From assembly GCA_903905735.1 (NCBI GenBank), contig CAIVHU010000204.1, positions 1 to 41,639 on the forward strand: a stretch of DNA of 41,639 nt, written 5' to 3'. The notes beneath the pieces are model-generated. The model searched no databases and was not told the origin of the DNA. It worked only from the letters and a program-made list of their open reading frames with translations. This DNA comes from an uncultured beta proteobacterium (GTDB taxonomy: Bacteria; Pseudomonadota; Gammaproteobacteria; Burkholderiales; Burkholderiaceae_C). The translations under genes and the position numbers were made by a program. Positions 15,268-23,808 of this stretch are shown here, piece by piece (the stretch's first letter is position 1; every line of letters begins with the position of its first letter).

Positions 15268-16647
15268 TTATTTATGCACGCCCAGCTTTTCGCGCCAGCC
15301 CGGGAATAACTTGTCTGCATCACCCGGGAACGACTCAAACGCGCGGGCAAACTCTTTGTGCTCTTTGGCAAACTCGATCGGGTCAGCACCCGACTTCCAG
15401 CACTCATATGACTGACGCAGAGAGATCGCGCCGGCAGCGGGGCTGTCGATGTGACCGTAAGAGCCGCCACCCGAGGTGTTGATCACGTTGCCATGACCCA
15501 GGTTCTGGAAGAAACCTGGCAGGCGCAGCGCGTTCATGCCGCCGGAGATGATCGGGGTGGTCGGCTTCATGCCATACCACTTCTGGAAGTAAACCGGGCC
15601 CTGGCACTCGTCACGCTCGATCATGTAGGCGATCATGCGGTCGTCGTTCTCGCCTTCCATCTTGCCGTAGCCCATGGTGCCGACGTGGATGCCCGAGGCA
15701 CCTTGCAGACGGGAAATCTTGGCCAGCACAAAGGCGGTGTAACCCCGCTTGGCTGAAGGCGATGTGATCATGCCGTGGCCGGCACGGTGGTAGTGCAGGT
15801 ATTGGCCAGGGTACTGGCGGCGGGCGGTGGTGATCATGCCGGGGCCGCCGACAAAACCGTCCACCAGGAATGCCAGTTTGTCGGCATCGGGACCGAACGT
15901 TTCCAGCGCGTAATCTGCACGTGCCAACATCTCGTAGTGGTCGTCAGCGGTGATGTTCATCGAGAACAGCTTGGCTTGGCCGGTTTCGTCCTGGGCGCGC
16001 TTCATGGAAGCATACACCAGGGGCAGAACCTTCTTCAACGGGCAGAACACCTGGTTGCCTTGGGGCTCGTCGTTCTTGATGAAGTCGCCACCCAGCCAGA
16101 ACTGGTAAGCAGCAGCCGCAAACGGCTCAGGGCGCAGGCCCAGCTTGGGCTTGATGATGGTGCCGGCAATGTAGCCGCCGTCCTTGATCGGACGGCCCAG
16201 AATGCGCCACATGTCAGAGATGTCTTTACTTGGGCCGTCAAACAACTGGATGGCGCGCTCAGGCATGTAAAAGTCATGGATTTTGGCGTGTTTGATGTCG
16301 CCCATGCCCTGGTTGTTGCCGATCACCAACGTCAGGAAAGACACGACCATCATGCGACCGTCGGTGATATTGCGGTCAAACAGGTCCAGCGGATACGCAA
16401 TGCGCATGTCTTCGGTGGCTTCGTCGATGTAGTACACCAGCGCGTCCACACCGCGGGTGAAGTCGTCGGTGGTGCTCACCTCCACGTTGGTGCCGGTAGA
16501 AGATTCAGCAGCAAAGTGCGCAGCCGCTTCCAGGTAACCGTGGCCGGGCTTGGGGGCCATCTTGTAGGCCACCAAAATATGCTTACCTCCGGCGATCAGG
16601 TCTTCTTCCTTGAGGCTCAGGTCGGCGTAACGGTTCGATTGATCCAT
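15268..16647 (-). CDS. cbbM: Form II RuBisCO large subunit
   Basis: This is a 459-residue protein, the usual length for form II RuBisCO, which works as a dimer or dimer multiples without small subunits; none is encoded here. The catalytic base Lys166 is in I-I-K-P-K-L-G, and the carbamylated Lys191 is in G-G-D-F-I-K-N-D-E with the magnesium ligands that follow. Loop 6 and the S-G-G-M-N-A-L and G-G-G-S-Y-G-H segments that bind the substrate phosphates are intact. An AGGAG site precedes the ATG. Form II enzymes favour high CO2 and low O2, in line with the FNR-type box near the sox genes. A CbbR-type operator candidate lies about 95 bases upstream, shared with the divergent ParA gene region. Confidence 0.97.
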   Translation of the reverse strand: MDQSNRYADLSLKEEDLIAGGKHILVAYKMAPKPGHGYLEAAAHFAAESSTGTNVEVSTTDDFTRGVDALVYYIDEATEDMRIAYPLDLFDRNITDGRMMVVSFLTLVIGNNQGMGDIKHAKIHDFYMPERAIQLFDGPSKDISDMWRILGRPIKDGGYIAGTIIKPKLGLRPEPFAAAAYQFWLGGDFIKNDEPQGNQVFCPLKKVLPLVYASMKRAQDETGQAKLFSMNITADDHYEMLARADYALETFGPDADKLAFLVDGFVGGPGMITTARRQYPGQYLHYHRAGHGMITSPSAKRGYTAFVLAKISRLQGASGIHVGTMGYGKMEGENDDRMIAYMIERDECQGPVYFQKWYGMKPTTPIISGGMNALRLPGFFQNLGHGNVINTSGGGSYGHIDSPAAGAISLRQSYECWKSGADPIEFAKEHKEFARAFESFPGDADKLFPGWREKLGVHK

Positions 16648-16689
16648 GTGTATCTCCTGTTAAGTAAAGTTGGGCTGCGAATGGGCTGA

Positions 16690-16717
16690 ACTATAGACAC
16701 GGTTATTCATCATGAAA
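16690..16717 (-). promoter_or_regulatory. Candidate cbbM promoter
   Basis: On the minus strand there is a -35-like TTTCAT (16717-16712), a 16-base spacer and a -10-like TATAGT (16695-16690). The -10 is good and the -35 moderate. It lies between the CbbR-operator candidate and the cbbM start codon, as expected for an activated promoter. Confidence 0.5.
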
Positions 16718-16739
16718 ATTCAAATAAATTGCCGCTTCA

Positions 16740-16758
16740 ATCAGAAAAATCTGATGAG
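16740..16758 (-). promoter_or_regulatory. CbbR-operator candidate upstream of cbbM
   Basis: The site has ATCAG-N6-CTGAT symmetry; read on the minus strand it is CTCATCAG-N6-CTGAT. The same arms, spacing and orientation relative to the target gene recur before cbbY (20960-20977). The dyad contains T-N11-A type spacing known for LysR regulators. Confidence 0.65.
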
Positions 16759-16875
16759 TGAGGTTCGCCCGGCTTAAAGCCACAACTGCACAGTTCCTCA
16801 TCAAAAAAACCGAATAATTTCAAAGACAATGAGCAACAAGTCAGCACCCGTTTCGCAGCCTCAAAGGAGTTTTGT

Positions 16876-17643
16876 ATGCCCATCGTCGTGTTCAACCAAA
16901 AAGGGGGCGTTGGCAAGTCCACCATCACTTGCAACCTGGCCGCCATTAGCGCCAGCCAGGGCCTGCGTACCCTGGTGATAGATTTGGACCCGCAAGGCAA
17001 CTCCACCAGCTACCTGCTGGGCAGCGCCGCCGCAGAAGACCAGCCTACCGTGGCCGATTTTTTTGAGCAAACCCTGAGCTACAGTTTCAAGAGCATTCCG
17101 CCCACGGATTTCGTGCTTGAAACCCCGTTTGAGAACCTCGACCTGATGGCCTCCAGCCCGGCGCTGACCGAACTGGTGGTCAAGCTCGAATCGCGCCAGA
17201 AAATCTACAAACTGCGCGAAGCCCTGAAGCAGCTCGGTGAAACCTACGACCGCATTTACATCGACACCGCTCCCGCGCTCAACTTTTACACCCGCGCCGC
17301 GCTGATCGGTGCCACTGGCTGCCTGATCCCGTTTGACTGCGACAGCTTCTCGCGCCAGGCGTTGTACACCCTGCTGGAAAACGTGCAGGAAATCCGCGCC
17401 GACCACAACCCCGATCTGCAGGTGGACGGCATCGTCGTCAACCAGTTTCAGCCACGCGCCAACCTGCCGCAGCGCATGGTGGCCGAACTGATCGAAGAAG
17501 GCCTGCCGGTGCTGCAGCCGTATTTGCCGTCGTCGGTCCGCATTCGTGAATCGCATGAACAGTCCTTGCCGATGATCTACCTCGACCCCAACCACAAGAT
17601 CACGCTGGCGCTGATTGAGTTGCACGACGGATTGCGGGCTTAG
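16876..17643 (+). CDS. ParA/MinD-type ATPase divergent from cbbM
   Basis: This is a 255-residue protein with the deviant Walker A K-G-G-V-G-K-S at residues 9-15, the D-L-D-P-Q-G-N-S switch, and the D-T-A-P-A-L Walker B region, all typical of ParA. An AAGGAG ribosome site precedes ATG 16876. No ParB partner or centromere-like array is seen near it, so plasmid or chromosome partition is not supported. ParA relatives also position cargo such as carboxysomes (McdA) or chemoreceptor clusters, but no shell genes are present. It shares the 228-bp divergent promoter region with cbbM, so it may be co-regulated with RuBisCO. Confidence 0.82.
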   Translation: MPIVVFNQKGGVGKSTITCNLAAISASQGLRTLVIDLDPQGNSTSYLLGSAAAEDQPTVADFFEQTLSYSFKSIPPTDFVLETPFENLDLMASSPALTELVVKLESRQKIYKLREALKQLGETYDRIYIDTAPALNFYTRAALIGATGCLIPFDCDSFSRQALYTLLENVQEIRADHNPDLQVDGIVVNQFQPRANLPQRMVAELIEEGLPVLQPYLPSSVRIRESHEQSLPMIYLDPNHKITLALIELHDGLRA

Positions 17644-17664
17644 AGATCGCAGTTTGTCGTAACA

Positions 17665-17684
17665 TACAAGCAAATAAGCTTGTA
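17665..17684 (+). promoter_or_regulatory. Toxin-antitoxin autoregulatory operator candidate
   Basis: There is a perfect inverted repeat, TACAAGC-N6-GCTTGTA, ending just before the AAGGAG ribosome site of the antitoxin gene. The place and symmetry fit repression by the antitoxin or the toxin-antitoxin complex. Confidence 0.6.
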
Positions 17685-17695
17685 AGGAGTGCCAC

Positions 17696-17956
17696 ATGAC
17701 AGTCCATACTTTTTCGAGCCGAGACTTCACGCGTGATGTCTCCAGGGCCAAACGGGCTACGGTGGACGGCCCGGTGTTCATCACCGACCGGGGTCGGCCA
17801 GCCTATGCGCTGCTGACTATTGACGACTACTACCGCATCATTGGCCACAGCGAGCCGACTTTGCTGGAGGTGATGGACAGCATTCCCGGTGGGATCGACA
17901 TCGCGTTTGAGCCACCGCGTCTGAACTTCACCAGCCGAGCCGCTGATTTGACGTAA
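17696..17956 (+). CDS. Phd/YefM-type antitoxin
   Basis: This is an 86-residue protein. Its N-terminal half (F-S-S-R-D-F-T-R-D-V-S-R-A-K, then G-P-V-F-I-T-D-R-G-R-P-A-Y-A-L-L) is the Phd/YefM DNA-binding fold, and its C-terminal tail should wrap and block the toxin. The stop is ten bases before the toxin start, the usual antitoxin-first order. An inverted repeat just upstream is a likely autoregulatory site. Confidence 0.88.
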   Translation: MTVHTFSSRDFTRDVSRAKRATVDGPVFITDRGRPAYALLTIDDYYRIIGHSEPTLLEVMDSIPGGIDIAFEPPRLNFTSRAADLT

Positions 17957-17966
17957 GCCGCTGCCC

Positions 17967-18380
17967 ATGTTTGTTCTGGACACCAACGTCATCTCTGAAT
18001 TGCGCCAAGGCAAGCCCCACCCGTCGCCCGAGGTGCGCGCCTGGGCTGCAGCGCAACCCGCCAGCAAGTTGTTTTTGTCCGCTATAACCCTGCTTGAACT
18101 GGAAATCGGTATCCAGTCGCTGGAGCGCCGCTCGCCACCGCAGGGCAGCACCTTGCGCGTCTGGCTCACAGGTGTGCGCGCCGCGTTTGCAGGGCGTATC
18201 CTTCCGTTTACTGAAACCACGGCACCGGTCTGTGCCTCTCTGCACGTGCCCGACCCGCGCTCCGAGCGCGACGCGATGATCGCCGCCACGGCGATGGAAC
18301 ATCAATTTGCTGTGGTGACACGCAACGTGGCTGACTTCGCGCCGACTGGGGTGACGCTGGTGAACCCTTGGGTGGCGTGA
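17967..18380 (+). CDS. PIN-domain VapC/FitB-type toxin ribonuclease
   Basis: This is a 137-residue PIN-domain protein. The acidic metal-binding residues are visible: Asp5 in V-L-D-T-N-V-I-S-E-L, Glu in L-L-E-L-E-I-G, Asp in E-R-D-A-M-I-A-A-T-A, and a final acidic position in N-V-A-D-F. The E-x-E-I-G-I and D-A-M-I-A-A-T pattern is closest to FitB-like VapC toxins, which cut tRNA or other RNA. It is paired with the antitoxin directly upstream. Confidence 0.88.
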   Translation: MFVLDTNVISELRQGKPHPSPEVRAWAAAQPASKLFLSAITLLELEIGIQSLERRSPPQGSTLRVWLTGVRAAFAGRILPFTETTAPVCASLHVPDPRSERDAMIAATAMEHQFAVVTRNVADFAPTGVTLVNPWVA

Positions 18381-18395
18381 GCTGAAAGGGCAGCC

Positions 18396-19205
18396 TTGGC
18401 TACCGATGCCACACCGCGTATAAACTGGACCAGACCACAAACGCTGGCGGCGTTGCACGTCTATTTGCAGTTGTCGTTTGGCCAGTTGCACCAGCGCAAC
18501 CCCAAGCTCATTCAACTGGCGCAATGGATTGGTCGCACGCCTGGCTCAGTGGCGCTCAAATTGGTGAATCTGGCGAGTCTTGACCCTGTCATCGTTGCAA
18601 GCGGGCATTGCGCGATGGGGCATGCTTCTGCATTGGACGCAAAAATATGGAACGAGCTGCAAGCCAATTGGGATGCGATTGCGCTTGAAGCGGCGTCTGA
18701 GTATGGGCACTTCGCGCGACTTCACGGTGTTCAAGCTGACCGGGATTTGCTGGAGGATGCCTTACCCCCAGGGGAACTATTGACCTGGGAGGAAGGTAAA
18801 ACCCGCAGCGCCACGGTGCAAGTTCGGGTCAATCAGGCCCGGTTTCGCAAGGCTGTGCTGTTGAGCTACAACGCGACGTGTTGCATCAGCGGCTTGCAGC
18901 ACGACAAACTGGTGATCGCCAGTCACATCGTTCCTTGGAGCGAAGACTCGCAAAATCGGCTGAACCCGCAAAACGGATTGTGTTTGTCCGCACTGCATGA
19001 CCGTGCTTACGACCAAGGGTTGATCACTGTCATGCCAGACTTCAAAGTGCATGTGTCGCCCAAGCTCAAGGCCAACCCCAAAGAGAGCTTCTTGGCGGAC
19101 AGCCTGCTGCGATTTGACCAGCAGCTCATCCGTTTTCCAGATCGTTTTGCGCCATCGCCAGCCTTTTTGGCGAGGCATGCACGCAGATTTGGCTTCATGG
19201 CATGA
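18396..19205 (+). CDS. HNH endonuclease, probable restriction-type nuclease
   Basis: This is a 269-residue protein starting at TTG 18396, the only reasonable start, preceded by a GAAAGGG site. The N-terminal part is a helical region (L-A-L-H-V-Y-L-Q-L-S-F-G-Q, then an I-G-R-T-P-G-S-V-A helix-turn-helix-like segment). The C-terminal part is an HNH_2-type nuclease: C-C-I-S-G, I-A-S-H-I-V-P-W, L-N-P-Q-N-G-L-C-L and H-D-R-A-Y-D. Proteins of this layout are usually annotated as solitary restriction nucleases. No methylase is encoded nearby, so a modified-DNA-specific or orphan role is possible. It follows the toxin gene by 15 bases. Confidence 0.8.
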   Translation: MATDATPRINWTRPQTLAALHVYLQLSFGQLHQRNPKLIQLAQWIGRTPGSVALKLVNLASLDPVIVASGHCAMGHASALDAKIWNELQANWDAIALEAASEYGHFARLHGVQADRDLLEDALPPGELLTWEEGKTRSATVQVRVNQARFRKAVLLSYNATCCISGLQHDKLVIASHIVPWSEDSQNRLNPQNGLCLSALHDRAYDQGLITVMPDFKVHVSPKLKANPKESFLADSLLRFDQQLIRFPDRFAPSPAFLARHARRFGFMA

Positions 19206-19237
19206 GCGACTTAGCGCCTGGTAAGTATCAAATACGA

Positions 19238-19278
19238 TAGCCTTCAAACCTTATTTGACGGGGGCTAGGCGGTGTTTT
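19238..19278 (+). repeat. Dispersed intergenic repeat, degenerate copy 2
   Basis: A weak match to the family (GATAGCC, TTATTTGACGGGGGCTAGGCGG and a T-run) lies 30 bases after the HNH nuclease gene. The central GCGC is lost. Counted with caution. Confidence 0.4.
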
Positions 19279-19308
19279 ATGGATGTATTTTCAATACGCA
19301 AGGTCACT

Positions 19309-19326
19309 GGCAGCATCACGGCTGCC
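19309..19326 (-). terminator. Short hairpin, weak terminator of the small minus-strand operon
   Basis: There is a 6-bp stem, GGCAGC/GCTGCC, with a six-base loop, 12 bases beyond the stop of the minus-strand gene at 19338. No good T-run follows, so the assignment is weak. Confidence 0.3.
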
Positions 19327-19337
19327 AAGTAACCAAG

Positions 19338-19532
19338 TTAAACCCGCCGCGCCCACAGCCCCAGGCTGAGGCGCTCGATTTCGCTGAGCTCGCGCTCGAA
19401 ACGGGCTGACTTCAGCAACGAGTTTTCCAGGAAACCAAGCCGCACGGCGCGGGCGTAGTTGGCGCGGGCCAGGTCGAAAGGCAGGCCCAGGATCAGGGCG
19501 GTGGTTTGCCCCAAGGTGGTTGTGAGAGACAT
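19338..19532 (-). CDS. Small helical protein, function unknown
   Basis: This is a 64-residue protein starting at 19532 after a GGAGG site seven bases upstream. It is mostly helical: a hydrophobic N-terminal stretch (L-I-L-G-L-P-F-D-L-A-R-A) and an acidic/basic C-terminal half (S-A-R-F-E-R-E-L-S-E-I-E-R-L). I do not recognise the family. It is the second gene of a two-gene minus-strand unit; both genes have the same TGGAGGAC...ATG leader, which argues that they are real and jointly expressed. Confidence 0.55.
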   Translation of the reverse strand: MSLTTTLGQTTALILGLPFDLARANYARAVRLGFLENSLLKSARFERELSEIERLSLGLWARRV

Positions 19533-19627
19533 GGTGCGTCCTCCAAAGTGTTCAGGTCCGCATCGGGGTTGGCCCGATGGCCTGGTGTTGGCGGGGATAC
19601 AGGTGGCTGCGGCGCTTCTTGGCGTGG

Positions 19628-19903
19628 TTATTTTGTTTCAGCGGCCAGTTCGTGCCGGGTGGCGGCTGCGTACAGGTCTTGCGCGTAGCGCGGGTCGGCG
19701 CGGTACAGGCTGTCGGCGTAGGCGCGCAGTTTGTCGGCCTCGTGGCGCGCGGTTGTCACCGGGCAGGGTTGGCGGCGTTGGGTGAGTGCGCTCCAGAGTG
19801 TTGCGGTGAGGCGGCGTGTGGCCAGGGCCAGTTCACGCAGGGCGACTGTCACGTTTTCAGCTTCTTGAGCCAAAGAGGGTTGTTGCAGTGCGGCGTTTGT
19901 CAT
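19628..19903 (-). CDS. Small helical protein, function unknown
   Basis: This is a 91-residue protein. ATG 19903 is used because a GGAGG site lies upstream; a TTG at 19924 is possible but has no ribosome site. The sequence is alpha-helical and amphipathic (E-N-V-T-V-A-L-R-E-L-A-L-A-T-R-R-L, later A-D-K-L-R-A-Y-A-D-S-L-Y), with one Cys and no membrane segment. No family is recognised. It leads a two-gene minus-strand unit behind a 14-bp palindrome that overlaps its likely -10 element. Confidence 0.55.
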   Translation of the reverse strand: MTNAALQQPSLAQEAENVTVALRELALATRRLTATLWSALTQRRQPCPVTTARHEADKLRAYADSLYRADPRYAQDLYAAATRHELAAETK

Positions 19904-19939
19904 GATGGGGTCCTCCAGAAACAAACTATGTTGCAGTGC

Positions 19940-19968
19940 AGTATAGGGTTAACCCTAATGTCCTTGAC
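19940..19968 (-). promoter_or_regulatory. Promoter with 14-bp palindromic operator for the small minus-strand operon
   Basis: On the minus strand a -10-like TATACT (19945-19940) lies 17 bases from a weak GTCAAG (19968-19963). The perfect palindrome TAGGGTTAACCCTA (19944-19957) fills the spacer up to the -10, where a repressor would block polymerase. The regulator is unknown. Confidence 0.5.
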
Positions 19969-20030
19969 GGTAACTTGGTTACGAACGGGTAACGAAACCC
20001 GATGTGTGTGTGCTTCACACCACAGCGGCA

Positions 20031-20942
20031 CTAACTCCAGGTGTCCATCAGCGCGCCACCTTGTTCAATGAGAAACTCCTTGAACGCCCGGGTGGCGGGT
20101 GACAGCTTTTTGCTGCTCAGGTGCGTCACATACCAATGGTTCATCTGCGGCAGACCCTGCACATCCAGCAGGGCAAGATGGCCGCTGGCCAGTTCGTGGC
20201 GGATGGTGCGCATCGACAAAAAGCTCAGGCCCATGCCCGCCATCACCGCCTGTTTGATGGTCTCGTTGCTGGGCAGCCCCATCACGATCTTCAGATCGGT
20301 CTGGTGCTCTTCAAACAGGCGCTGCATGGCGGCACGGGTGCCCGAGCCTTCTTCGCGCACCACAAAGCTGTACTCGGCCAGCGCGGTGAAGGGCAGGTTC
20401 TTGCGTCGGGCCAGCGGGTGATCGGGTGGACCCACCATCACCAGCGGGTTGGTGGCAAACACGGTGGCCTCGCAGTCCAGGTGGCTGGGCGCGCGGCCCA
20501 TCACCACCAGGTCGGCCTCGTTACGCGTCATCATGCCCAGCACGTTGTCGCGGTTGTCAATGTTGAGATTCACTTCAATGCCGGGCAGCAGCTTGTTAAA
20601 GCGCACCAGCAGCATCGGGATGAAGTATTTGGAGGTGCTGACCACCGCCAGGTCGATGCGACCTTTTTTCAGGCCCACGTGTTCGGCCATCAGCGCTTCC
20701 AGGTCTTTGAATTGCCCCATGGCGTTGGTGGCGTAGGTCAAAAACGCCGCGCCAGCGGCGGTGAGCTGGATGTTGCGCCCCAGCGGCTCCACCAGCGCCA
20801 GGCCAAAAGCGTCTTCCAGTTGGCGCAGTTGCATCGATACGGCGGGCTGTGTCACAAACAGCCGCTCGGCCGCTTTGGACACCGAGCGCTGGCGCGCCAC
20901 TTCCATGAACGTCTGAACCTGTTTGAAGGTGTAAGGGCGCAT
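20031..20942 (-). CDS. cbbR: CbbR, LysR-type regulator of the Calvin-cycle genes
   Basis: This is a 303-residue LysR-family protein. The N-terminal winged helix-turn-helix (about residues 5-63) contains S-V-S-K-A-A-E-R-L-F-V-T-Q-P-A-V-S-M-Q-L-R-Q-L-E. The C-terminal two-lobe effector domain has CbbR-like segments (A-D-L-V-V-M-G-R, S-F-V-V-R-E-E-G-S-G-T-R). It is transcribed away from cbbY across a 140-bp gap holding an operator candidate, the standard cbbR arrangement. CbbR usually senses metabolites such as phosphoenolpyruvate, RuBP or NADPH. The matching site before cbbM suggests that it controls both units. Confidence 0.93.
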   Translation of the reverse strand: MRPYTFKQVQTFMEVARQRSVSKAAERLFVTQPAVSMQLRQLEDAFGLALVEPLGRNIQLTAAGAAFLTYATNAMGQFKDLEALMAEHVGLKKGRIDLAVVSTSKYFIPMLLVRFNKLLPGIEVNLNIDNRDNVLGMMTRNEADLVVMGRAPSHLDCEATVFATNPLVMVGPPDHPLARRKNLPFTALAEYSFVVREEGSGTRAAMQRLFEEHQTDLKIVMGLPSNETIKQAVMAGMGLSFLSMRTIRHELASGHLALLDVQGLPQMNHWYVTHLSSKKLSPATRAFKEFLIEQGGALMDTWS

Positions 20943-20959
20943 CCGGGCTTCCTTTTATC

Positions 20960-20980
20960 TCATCAGGTGAATCTGATGAT
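20960..20980 (+). promoter_or_regulatory. CbbR-operator candidate in the cbbR-cbbY gap
   Basis: CTCATCAG-N6-CTGATGA is the same dyad found before cbbM, with identical arms and six-base centre, in the same orientation relative to its target gene. It lies just upstream of the candidate cbbY promoter -35. Confidence 0.68.
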
Positions 20981-20982
20981 TT

Positions 20983-21011
20983 TTGAATAAAACGTGATTA
21001 GAGTTTATGAG
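20983..21011 (+). promoter_or_regulatory. Candidate cbb operon promoter
   Basis: A TTGAAT -35 (20983-20988), a 17-base spacer and a TATGAG -10 (21006-21011) lie directly after the operator candidate and about 70 bases before the cbbY start. Confidence 0.5.
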
Positions 21012-21082
21012 TCAGGCCGATTAAAGTAAACCCATGCCGCACATTTTTCGGCACCCACGCGTTCAATAAAGGACACTTTTCC

Positions 21083-21811
21083 ATGGCATCTGGTGCACTG
21101 CAAGCCTTGATCTTCGATGTGGACGGCACGCTGGCCGAAACCGAGAGTGTGCACATGGCCGCCTTCAACCATGCCTTTGCCGAGATGGGCATGGACTGGG
21201 TCTGGACTACTGGCATGTACACCGAGTTGCTGCGGGTGTCTGGCGGCAAAGAGCGCATCCTGCACTACTGGAAGCAGGTCAACCCTGACATCAAAGAGCT
21301 GGATGCCCACGCCCTGCAAGACCGCATCAACCGCATTCACGAGATCAAAACCGCCGCTTACGAGGCCGCCGTCAACAGCGGTGCCGTGTCCCTGCGCCCA
21401 GGCGTGCTCAAGCTCATGGATGAGGCGCTGGCGGCCGGGCTGCAACTGGCCATTGCCACCACCACCTCGCCGGTGAACGTCGCCGCGCTGCTACGCGGTG
21501 CCATCGGTGCTGACTGGCGCATGAATTTCACCGCCATTGGCGATGCTTCAACCGCTCCGATCAAAAAGCCACACCCGCAGGTGTATCTGCAGTTGCTGCA
21601 GACGCTGCAATTGCCCGCAGCGCAGTGCCTGGCGATTGAAGATTCCAGCAACGGCCTGCGCGCTGCCACGGGGGCGGGCTTGGCCACCATCATCACACCT
21701 GACCCGTTTACCGTACACCACGATTTCACCGGTGCCCTGCGAGTTGTCCCCGACTTGAGCCATGTCACGTTGGCGCTGTTGCGTGAGTGGCAGAATTCCT
21801 CGCGGGTTTGA
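21083..21811 (+). CDS. cbbY: CbbY, xylulose-1,5-bisphosphate phosphatase (HAD family)
   Basis: This is a 242-residue haloacid dehalogenase-type phosphatase. The nucleophile and acid are Asp12 and Asp14 in F-D-V-D-G-T; motif II lies in I-A-T-T-T-S, the lysine in K-K-P-H-P-Q-V-Y, and motif IV in I-E-D-S-S-N-G. CbbY removes xylulose-1,5-bisphosphate, a side product that inhibits RuBisCO. It is the first gene of the nine-gene operon. Confidence 0.93.
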   Translation: MASGALQALIFDVDGTLAETESVHMAAFNHAFAEMGMDWVWTTGMYTELLRVSGGKERILHYWKQVNPDIKELDAHALQDRINRIHEIKTAAYEAAVNSGAVSLRPGVLKLMDEALAAGLQLAIATTTSPVNVAALLRGAIGADWRMNFTAIGDASTAPIKKPHPQVYLQLLQTLQLPAAQCLAIEDSSNGLRAATGAGLATIITPDPFTVHHDFTGALRVVPDLSHVTLALLREWQNSSRV

Positions 21812-21861
21812 GCCGCGCCGCCGCCAGTGCCATTTTTTCAACTTTTCAGAAAGCCTGCCCC

Positions 21862-22560
21862 ATGAGTTCAACCCCCACCCTGCGTTTGGCCCCGTCGATC
21901 TTGTCGGCAGATTTTTCCCGCCTGGGCGATGAAGTGCGCGCCATCGAAGCCGCTGGCTGCGACCTGGTGCACTTTGACGTGATGGACAACCATTACGTGC
22001 CCAATCTGACCATTGGTCCGTTGGTCTGCGAAGCCATTCGCCCGCATGTGAGCATCCCGATCGACGTGCATCTGATGGTCGAGCCTGTCGATGCGATCAT
22101 TCCACTGTTCGCCAAGGCCGGTGCCAACATCATCACCTTTCACCCCGAAGCGTCCAAACATGTGGATCGCACGCTGTCGATGATCCGCGAGCTGGGTTGC
22201 AAGGCGGGTCTGGTGTTCAACCCCGCGACCTCGCTGGATTGCCTCGATTACGTCATGGACAAGCTCGACATGATTTTGCTGATGAGCGTCAACCCCGGGT
22301 TTGGCGGCCAGAAGTTCATCCCTTCCACATTGGGCAAGTTGCGTCAGGTGCGTGCCAGGATTGATGCGCATGTGGCAGCAGGCGGCCAGCCGATCTGGCT
22401 GGAAGTCGATGGTGGTGTCAAGACAGACAACATCGCTGAAATCGTTGCTGCCGGGGCCGATACCTGTGTGGCCGGTAGCGCCGTGTTTGGCGCGCCTGAT
22501 GCTGACGGTGGCTATAAAACCGTGATGCAGGCTTTGCGCACGGCAGCCCATCCCGCATAA
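21862..22560 (+). CDS. cbbE: Ribulose-phosphate 3-epimerase
   Basis: This is a 232-residue TIM-barrel protein. The start at ATG 21862 is chosen because it matches the family N-terminus ([10 protein letters not shown]). Metal and catalytic elements are present: [22 protein letters not shown] and E-V-D-G-G-V. It interconverts xylulose-5-phosphate and ribulose-5-phosphate, feeding phosphoribulokinase. The gene is 50 bases after cbbY. Confidence 0.96.
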   Translation: MSSTPTLRLAPSILSADFSRLGDEVRAIEAAGCDLVHFDVMDNHYVPNLTIGPLVCEAIRPHVSIPIDVHLMVEPVDAIIPLFAKAGANIITFHPEASKHVDRTLSMIRELGCKAGLVFNPATSLDCLDYVMDKLDMILLMSVNPGFGGQKFIPSTLGKLRQVRARIDAHVAAGGQPIWLEVDGGVKTDNIAEIVAAGADTCVAGSAVFGAPDADGGYKTVMQALRTAAHPA

Positions 22561-22602
22561 GCCTTTAGCGCTACAAAATTTAAATCACCAGGAGACTTTT
22601 CC

Positions 22603-23706
22603 ATGCCCATGACCCTTCGTTCCAACCGTTCGACGCTGACGCAATTCCTGATTGAGGAGCGCCGTCGTTTTCCCAGTGCCAGTGGTGACTTCAACGCCTT
22701 GATTCTGGATGTGGCGCTGGCCTGCAAAGGCATTGCCAAGGCTGTGGCCTACGGCGAACTGGCCGGCATGATGGGCAACCACGCCGCTGACGAGGGTGGC
22801 TCGGTCAATGTGCAGGGTGAAACCCAGAAAAAGCTCGATGTGCTGTCCAACGACGTGTTCATGCAGCGCACCGAGTGGTCGGGCCACCTGGCGGGCATGG
22901 CCTCTGAAGAGATGGATGCGCCGTACCAGATCCCCAAACAGTATCCGCGCGGCAACTACCTGATCGTGTTTGACCCGCTCGACGGCTCCAGCAACATTGA
23001 TGTGAACGTGTCGGTGGGCAGTATTTTCAGCGTTCTGCGCGCCCCGCAAGATGTCATCGACTCTGGCCGCGATGTGGTCGATGCCGACTTTTACCAGCCC
23101 GGCACCAAGCAGGTCGCCGCCGGTTATGCGCTGTACGGTCCCACCACGATGATGGTCTTGACGGTGGGCGATGGTGTCAACGGCTTCACCCTGGACCCGA
23201 ATCTCGGCGAGTTCATGCTGACGCACCCCAAGATGACGATCCCGGCTGACACGCATGAATTTGCCATCAATGCATCCAATGCGCGTTTCTGGGAAGCCCC
23301 GGTGAAGCGCTATGTGGATGAATGCCTGGCTGGCAAGACCGGTGCGCGTGGCAAAGACTTCAACATGCGCTGGATCGCCTCCATGGTGGCCGAAGCGCAT
23401 CGCATATTGATGCGCGGCGGTGTCTTCATGTACCCGCGTGACACCAAAGACCCGTCCAAGCCGGGCCGCCTGCGCCTGCTGTACGAAGCCAACCCGGTCG
23501 GCATGATCATGGAGCAAGCCGGTGGCCGCGCCTCCACCGGTGAGGTGCCCATGATGAGCGTGCAGCCCACCAGCCTGCACCAGCGCATCGGTTTTGTGTT
23601 CGGCTCCAAAAACGAAGTCGAGCGCATTGAGCGCTACCACCGCGAGCCGGTGAACGTTGAGTTGACCAACCCGCTGTTTGCCGAGCGCAGCCTGTTCCGC
23701 GATTGA
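22603..23706 (+). CDS. cbbF: Class I fructose-1,6-bisphosphatase
   Basis: This is a 367-residue class I fructose bisphosphatase. The metal-binding core [10 protein letters not shown] is intact, and the active-site signature [11 protein letters not shown] is near the C-terminus. In cbb operons the enzyme usually also acts on sedoheptulose-1,7-bisphosphate. An AGGAG site lies before ATG 22603. Confidence 0.96.
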   Translation: MPMTLRSNRSTLTQFLIEERRRFPSASGDFNALILDVALACKGIAKAVAYGELAGMMGNHAADEGGSVNVQGETQKKLDVLSNDVFMQRTEWSGHLAGMASEEMDAPYQIPKQYPRGNYLIVFDPLDGSSNIDVNVSVGSIFSVLRAPQDVIDSGRDVVDADFYQPGTKQVAAGYALYGPTTMMVLTVGDGVNGFTLDPNLGEFMLTHPKMTIPADTHEFAINASNARFWEAPVKRYVDECLAGKTGARGKDFNMRWIASMVAEAHRILMRGGVFMYPRDTKDPSKPGRLRLLYEANPVGMIMEQAGGRASTGEVPMMSVQPTSLHQRIGFVFGSKNEVERIERYHREPVNVELTNPLFAERSLFRD

Positions 23707-23732
23707 CCGGGCGCAGCTCACTATATTTTAGA

Positions 23733-23773
23733 TAGCTGCTAGCGCTTATTGCAAAAGGGCTAGAGGCTTTTTT
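23733..23773 (+). repeat. Dispersed intergenic repeat, copy 3 (best preserved)
   Basis: TAGCTGCTAGCGCTTATTGC is followed by AAAAGGGCTAGAGGC and a T-run. It lies in the gap between cbbF and cbbP within the operon. I used it as the reference for the family. Confidence 0.75.
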
Positions 23774-23808
23774 AACCAAATTATCATCATCCTCAGGAGA
23801 CACGCACC

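Noticed and set aside
16876..17643. ParA read as McdA of a carboxysome-positioning system.
   Set aside because: No McdB, shell or carbonic anhydrase gene is in the window, and form II RuBisCO is not packed in carboxysomes; only the general ParA class is kept.
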